A stretch of 52,231 nucleotides of DNA from WTXA01 sp041741995 (GTDB lineage Bacteria > Bacillota > TC1), in assembly GCA_041741995.1 (NCBI GenBank), contig JBGSJN010000010.1, positions 1 to 52,231 on the forward strand, read 5' to 3'. The notes below the pieces were generated by a model that ran no database searches, had not been told where the DNA came from, and saw only the letters and a program-made list of their open reading frames with translations. Shown here one piece after another: positions 51,432 through 52,231 of the stretch (within the stretch, counting starts at the first letter, position 1; each line of letters begins with the position of its first letter). A program made the position numbers and the translations under genes.

Positions 51432-51468
51432 AAAAGCCCTTGGACATAGAAATGTTCGAGGGCTTTTT
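51432..51468 (+). terminator. Terminator of tRNA-Arg(CCT)
   Basis: A long stem AAAAGCCCTTGGACAT with ATGTTCGAGGGCTTTT (two G-T wobbles) around AGAA, ending in a T-run. A diverged copy ends the TAC cassette at 49166-49198. Confidence 0.85.
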
Positions 51469-51536
51469 AATTTATTTTTTACACTTTATTAAATACAATA
51501 CTATATTCATTAAGGTTGGATTTAGTTGTAAATGAT

Positions 51537-51565
51537 TTGACAATATCAGTTTTATTATATATGAT
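51537..51565 (+). promoter_or_regulatory. Promoter of the REC-PAS gene
   Basis: TTGACA (51537-51542), 17-base spacer, TATGAT (51560-51565). It gives a leader of about 60 bases before the start at 51634, preceded by GGGGGATG. Confidence 0.7.
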
Positions 51566-51633
51566 GGAAGAAACTGTACAATGAAATGGACAATTAGAGA
51601 GTGGATAGGATAGTTTAAGATGGGGGATGTATT

Positions 51634-52231
51634 ATGCAAATCGAGATCTTGATAGTTAGTAATTCAAAAACAGATTCTGTGCTAATTAAAAATATTCTGA
51701 CTGAACATACAGTGTATACAACTAGTGATTATCTAGAAGCTATGGAAATACTAAATAGCAATGAGGGTATTAATATTCTAATTCTCGATCTTACTAAATC
51801 AGAATTAGACAATTCCAGGATTCTTGAAACAATAAAAGCAGACGAGAGATATATTGGTTTACAGCTTATTATGATTTCCGAAGGGGAAGATTGTCATAAA
51901 TTCAATAATAAAGAAAAGTATTTAAAACATGATGGTCTTGACTGTATTATCAAACCTATTAATCCTGATCTATTAAAAGCAAGAATTGACTTACATCTTG
52001 AGCTAATTCGTGCACGTACATTACTAATGCGAGAAGTATACGATAAGGACTTAATATTTGATGCGGTATTTAATCAGGTGCCACTGGGAATTTCGATTTC
52101 ATATAATGCGGAAGCTAGTGGCGATGAAGTTAATTATCACTTCAGGTGTAATCCTGCATTTGAGAAAATTACTGGAAGAAAAAAAGAAGAATTAGCCAAG
52201 ATAGGCTGGATGGGTATAACCCACCCTGATG
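51634..52231 (+). CDS. Response-regulator/PAS signalling protein (partial)
   Basis: An open frame of 199 codons that runs off the window. Residues 1 to about 125 form a REC-like receiver (MQIEILIVSNSKTDSVLIKN, ILILDL with the phospho-acceptor aspartate, CIIKPI with the conserved lysine). A PAS domain follows (FNQVPLGISIS, then FRCNPAFEKITGRKKEELAK). The missing output part is probably a histidine kinase, GGDEF or HD-GYP domain, which the sequence here cannot show. The conserved early acidic pair of the receiver is weak, so phosphorylation is not certain. Confidence 0.8.
   Translation, partial: MQIEILIVSNSKTDSVLIKNILTEHTVYTTSDYLEAMEILNSNEGINILILDLTKSELDNSRILETIKADERYIGLQLIMISEGEDCHKFNNKEKYLKHDGLDCIIKPINPDLLKARIDLHLELIRARTLLMREVYDKDLIFDAVFNQVPLGISISYNAEASGDEVNYHFRCNPAFEKITGRKKEELAKIGWMGITHPD

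Overview
The window is AT-rich DNA with the standard genetic code and AGGAGG-type ribosome binding sites. It has gene neighbourhoods typical of low-GC Gram-positive bacteria: rapZ-whiA, and a decarboxylase-tmk-holB-ricT-yabA-trmN-rsmI-metG-tatD block like the one near the Bacillus origin. A class II (B12-dependent) ribonucleotide reductase, B12-dependent MetH and a secretin-less type IV pilus locus point to an anaerobic Clostridia/Tissierellia-like monoderm. This placement is an inference; no rRNA is present.

Layout. 1-4.6 kb: end of uvrC, a Cof-type HAD phosphatase, a PHP phosphoesterase, rapZ, whiA, a CPBP protease and a PH-domain protein, tightly packed. 4.6-8.3 kb: a leftward aminotransferase / 2-hydroxyacid dehydrogenase / class II aldolase operon, divergent from a methylthioadenosine phosphorylase-family enzyme whose purine-site residues suggest 6-oxopurine specificity. 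8.3-10.4 kb: three poorly characterised membrane proteins. 10.5-19.9 kb: a type IV pilus locus (pilB, pilT, a 61-residue mature pilin, pilD, pilC, a PilM-PilN fusion, pilO and three pseudopilin-like genes). 20.0-30.7 kb: a PLP lyase followed by the conserved replication/translation block, then uppP and a DUF2752 protein.

30.7-32.5 kb: a two-gene AbiEii-type nucleotidyltransferase plus winged-helix regulator pair with its own repeat-rich promoter. 32.5-36.4 kb: an FtsX/ABC/TetR module bounded by two near-identical terminator palindromes. 36.4-43.6 kb: AI-2E family permease and metF (leftward), a Fic protein, then a split B12 methionine synthase and a ZIP transporter. 43.7-47.6 kb: a DUF4143 ATPase and nrdJ, the latter with a good NrdR box at its promoter. 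47.6-52.2 kb: three tRNA genes (Arg-CCG, Ser-CGA, Arg-CCT), a three-gene toxin-antitoxin-SecB-like chaperone (TAC) cassette, two less known genes, and the start of a REC-PAS signalling protein cut by the window end.

The most interesting candidates are the TAC cassette beside tRNA-Arg, the AbiE-like pair, the minimal pilin, and a recurring drift from A/C-rich to G/T-rich coding sequence along several transcription units. No CRISPR array, transposase or classical riboswitch was recognised.
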